Below, in pieces: positions 62,010 through 64,000 of a stretch of 64,000 nucleotides of DNA (position 1 is the stretch's first letter; the number at the start of each line of letters is the position of its first letter). Source of the DNA: Flavipsychrobacter sp. (GTDB lineage: Bacteria > Bacteroidota > Bacteroidia > Chitinophagales > Chitinophagaceae); assembly GCA_031292525.1 (NCBI GenBank), contig JARLGY010000053.1:1-64000 (forward strand), written 5' to 3'. The notes below the pieces were generated by a model, which saw only the letters and a list, made by a program, of their open reading frames with translations, made no database searches and was not told the origin of the DNA. Made by a program: the position numbers and the translations under genes.

Positions 62010-64000
62010 TTACTGGATGAACACCATCTTACCTGCGTAGGTCTGCGACCCATCTGTATTGGTAACGAAGATAAGATATACCCCTGTTTGCGGCCTGTGG
62101 CCCGTATAGTCTTTGCCGTTCCATACAGCCTGGCCACCCTGCGCTGTAGTGCGATATACAAGCTGGCCCGTTATATCCGTAATACGAACATCTGCATTTG
62201 CTACCAGTCCTTTTATGGCTATGGTACCACTGTAGCCGCTAGGTACAGGATTGGGATAGCTGATCACATTACTATTGGTAGTACCGCCTTCTATTGCTGT
62301 GCCATGATAGCTTACAAGACCAAAGGATGTACCAATATATACATCGCCTGTAATAGGATCGATGGTTATCTTTTGAATAGCATTGGCCGGTAACGGGCTG
62401 TTATCTATTGTAAAGTGGAAGATGATCTTGCTGGCATCGGGCGATAGTAGCCATACACCATTATCTGTCCCTACCCATTTACGGTTGCCACCATCCACAG
62501 CCATAGCGTGCACGTTCTCGCCTGCGAACAGGTAGCCTGCATACTGATCGTATTGTACAATAGGTATAGTGGCATCGCATGGTTGCGTGGTGTAACTGCT
62601 GGCGCAGCTTATTATTCCTATACCATTATCGGTACCTATCCACATGTCGCCATTGTTATCCTGCACTATGCTGCCCACGTTATTGCTTGGCAAATTGCCT
62701 GACCCGGCGCCACTCCGTATAGCCATTGCTACATCATCGGTAGGATTATCGGGAGTAGCATTGTAATTGTATACAATTACGCCGCCGCCAGATATACCCT
62801 GGTACCATATCTGGTCGTTCTGGTCTATGATCAATGGCCCAGCAGCAAACTGGTAGCCAGAAGCTGACGGCCTAGAAACTTTAGTACTCAACACGGAATT
62901 GACGTTAAACTTATACCACTGACCTGCTTGTGTTTTTACCAGCAGCTCGTGCGGAGAACCAAGCATTGTCATCCACAAATTATCCTCATGGTCAAATCCA
63001 AGTCCCATTATCTGGTACAAATTATTGTTGTAGCTGAGGTCAAATATTGAATTCTGTTTGAGTATCTGGTAAGAGTAATCCGTTTTAAATTCAAAAAGGC
63101 CATTCTGGAACGAGCCTGCATATACCGTACTATCGCCTTGTATATCTTTAGTGATAACAACGAAATCTTTCATGGTGTCATAAAAAGGACCGTAGGAAAA
63201 ATCCTGATAAGCGGTCCAGTTCTCGTTGGCAAAATTAGAGATACCTGCGCCAGAATTGTTGGGCGCATAGATCTGATTATAACCGCCGTGTGCTACCCAA
63301 ACATTTTTGTTGTAAGCAAATATATCGTAAGAGTTATGGTCGCCAGGGCCATTGGGATAAAAAGCTCCTGTAGCATTTGTATCCGTACGTTTTACCAGCC
63401 CCTTAAAGGCATCGGCTACCCAAAAGCTTTTATCGAGTAACTGTACTGCCTGCACAGGTTGCCCGGCTATATTAAATGAGTCTGAAAGATGGTTAGATGA
63501 ATCTATGATCTTGATATTGCCCGCAAACTTGCTGGGTATGTACTCACTGATCAATAATGAATTTAAGCCTGCATCCACATGATTTACTGTTGCTGCTGAT
63601 TTGTATATCTGTGTTAGTGTATTTTGAGACAGCGCAAAGACACGCATAGTATCTGCTACATAGATATTACCATTTACATTGGCGAGCGACCTGTAATTAC
63701 GGCTACTTTCAAGGTTGGTCCACACGGCAAAGTTTTGCAGCTGACCATATAAACTTTTTGATGCACGGTAAAGCCCTGAGGGGGTAGCAGCATAATAGTT
63801 TGAGTCATCGGCAGTATAATCTATTATGGGTACAGTTTGACTGTTGAGGGTGAACACATATGTTTCCTGTATCACCTTGTTGGTAAGATCAACAACTACA
63901 ACACCCACATCTGTACTCAGGTAGGCAGTACCACCCTCTATGAAGATATGGTGTATGCTTTTTGTGCCGGGTACGCTTTTAATTTTGAGGTCGGGGATGT
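62010..64000 (-). CDS. PorZ-like T9SS beta-propeller protein (5' end beyond window)
   Basis: At least 663 residues; the frame stays open to the window edge (upstream of GTG 63908 it still reads IPDLKIKSVPGTKSIHHIFI). The protein has two-component-regulator-type propeller repeats (NNVGSIVQDNNGDMWIGTDN, AMAVDGGNRKWVGTDNGVWL, ITIDPITGDVYIGTSFGLVS). The C-terminal domain is the T9SS type (VISYPNPVPSGYSGT, ITDITGQLVYRT, GVYLIFVTN). The N-terminal TAYLSTDVGVVVVDLTNKVI pattern and the position next to recO suggest PorZ, the surface component of the type IX attachment complex. A generic propeller surface protein is the alternative. Confidence 0.75.
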   Translation of the reverse strand, partial: IPDLKIKSVPGTKSIHHIFIEGGTAYLSTDVGVVVVDLTNKVIQETYVFTLNSQTVPIIDYTADDSNYYAATPSGLYRASKSLYGQLQNFAVWTNLESSRNYRSLANVNGNIYVADTMRVFALSQNTLTQIYKSAATVNHVDAGLNSLLISEYIPSKFAGNIKIIDSSNHLSDSFNIAGQPVQAVQLLDKSFWVADAFKGLVKRTDTNATGAFYPNGPGDHNSYDIFAYNKNVWVAHGGYNQIYAPNNSGAGISNFANENWTAYQDFSYGPFYDTMKDFVVITKDIQGDSTVYAGSFQNGLFEFKTDYSYQILKQNSIFDLSYNNNLYQIMGLGFDHEDNLWMTMLGSPHELLVKTQAGQWYKFNVNSVLSTKVSRPSASGYQFAAGPLIIDQNDQIWYQGISGGGVIVYNYNATPDNPTDDVAMAIRSGAGSGNLPSNNVGSIVQDNNGDMWIGTDNGIGIISCASSYTTQPCDATIPIVQYDQYAGYLFAGENVHAMAVDGGNRKWVGTDNGVWLLSPDASKIIFHFTIDNSPLPANAIQKITIDPITGDVYIGTSFGLVSYHGTAIEGGTTNSNVISYPNPVPSGYSGTIAIKGLVANADVRITDITGQLVYRTTAQGGQAVWNGKDYTGHRPQTGVYLIFVTNTDGSQTYAGKMVFIQ

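Overview
The window looks like a chromosomal segment from a member of the Bacteroidota, most likely a Chitinophagaceae-type gliding bacterium. The evidence is internal. Three large proteins carry type IX secretion or gliding-type C-termini, and a fourth looks like the T9SS component PorZ. Many genes have the Bacteroidota promoter pattern TTG-N19-21-TAnnTTTG. The E1 alpha and beta subunits are fused, a histone H1-like Ala/Lys/Pro protein is present, and several small families (DUF2480, DUF4260, DUF4783, TIGR02757) typical of the phylum occur. No rRNA, tRNA, CRISPR array or insertion-sequence transposase was recognised.

Layout. 1-17.0 kb is housekeeping: a FadN-like beta-oxidation enzyme (cut by the window edge), a RidA-type deaminase, a fused branched-chain 2-oxoacid dehydrogenase E1, CTP synthase, a PKD-repeat surface protein, UvrB, a TPR protein with a PstS-like lipoprotein, the Ala/Lys/Pro protein and ribosomal L21/L27. 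17.1-20.9 kb holds a polytopic membrane protein, a GH3-family enzyme and a small membrane-protein/winged-helix operon with its own operator palindrome. 21.0-27.3 kb is a tight eight-gene operon built around dialkylresorcinol-type enzymes (DarA, DarB, acyl carrier protein) plus a BtrH-like protein and an ABC exporter. It lacks the other genes of a full flexirubin cluster. 27.6-32.0 kb carries GalE, an MsbA-like exporter and CysS.

32.0-37.7 kb is the most unusual part. It starts with a 0.7 kb gene-poor stretch full of inverted repeats sharing a TGTC(C/T)G core. Next comes what looks like the isolated early region of a Mu-like transposable phage: an S24 repressor, a divergent operator/promoter with four palindromic sites, a MuB-like ATPase, a DnaA-domain-IV-like protein, a Gam-like protein and two small unknowns. 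All are intact, but no MuA transposase and no late genes are present.

37.7-64 kb returns to core functions. There is a SAM-I riboswitch ahead of a trans-sulfuration enzyme and homoserine dehydrogenase. An lpxH-sixA-kinase/RapZ operon follows, then ClpP, a GtrB-like glycosyltransferase, two more T9SS-type surface proteins, a sugar nucleotidylyltransferase with a TTG start, a LOG-family protein, and RecO next to a PorZ-like protein running off the right edge. A 110-bp dispersed intergenic repeat occurs twice (27.4 and 45.0 kb).
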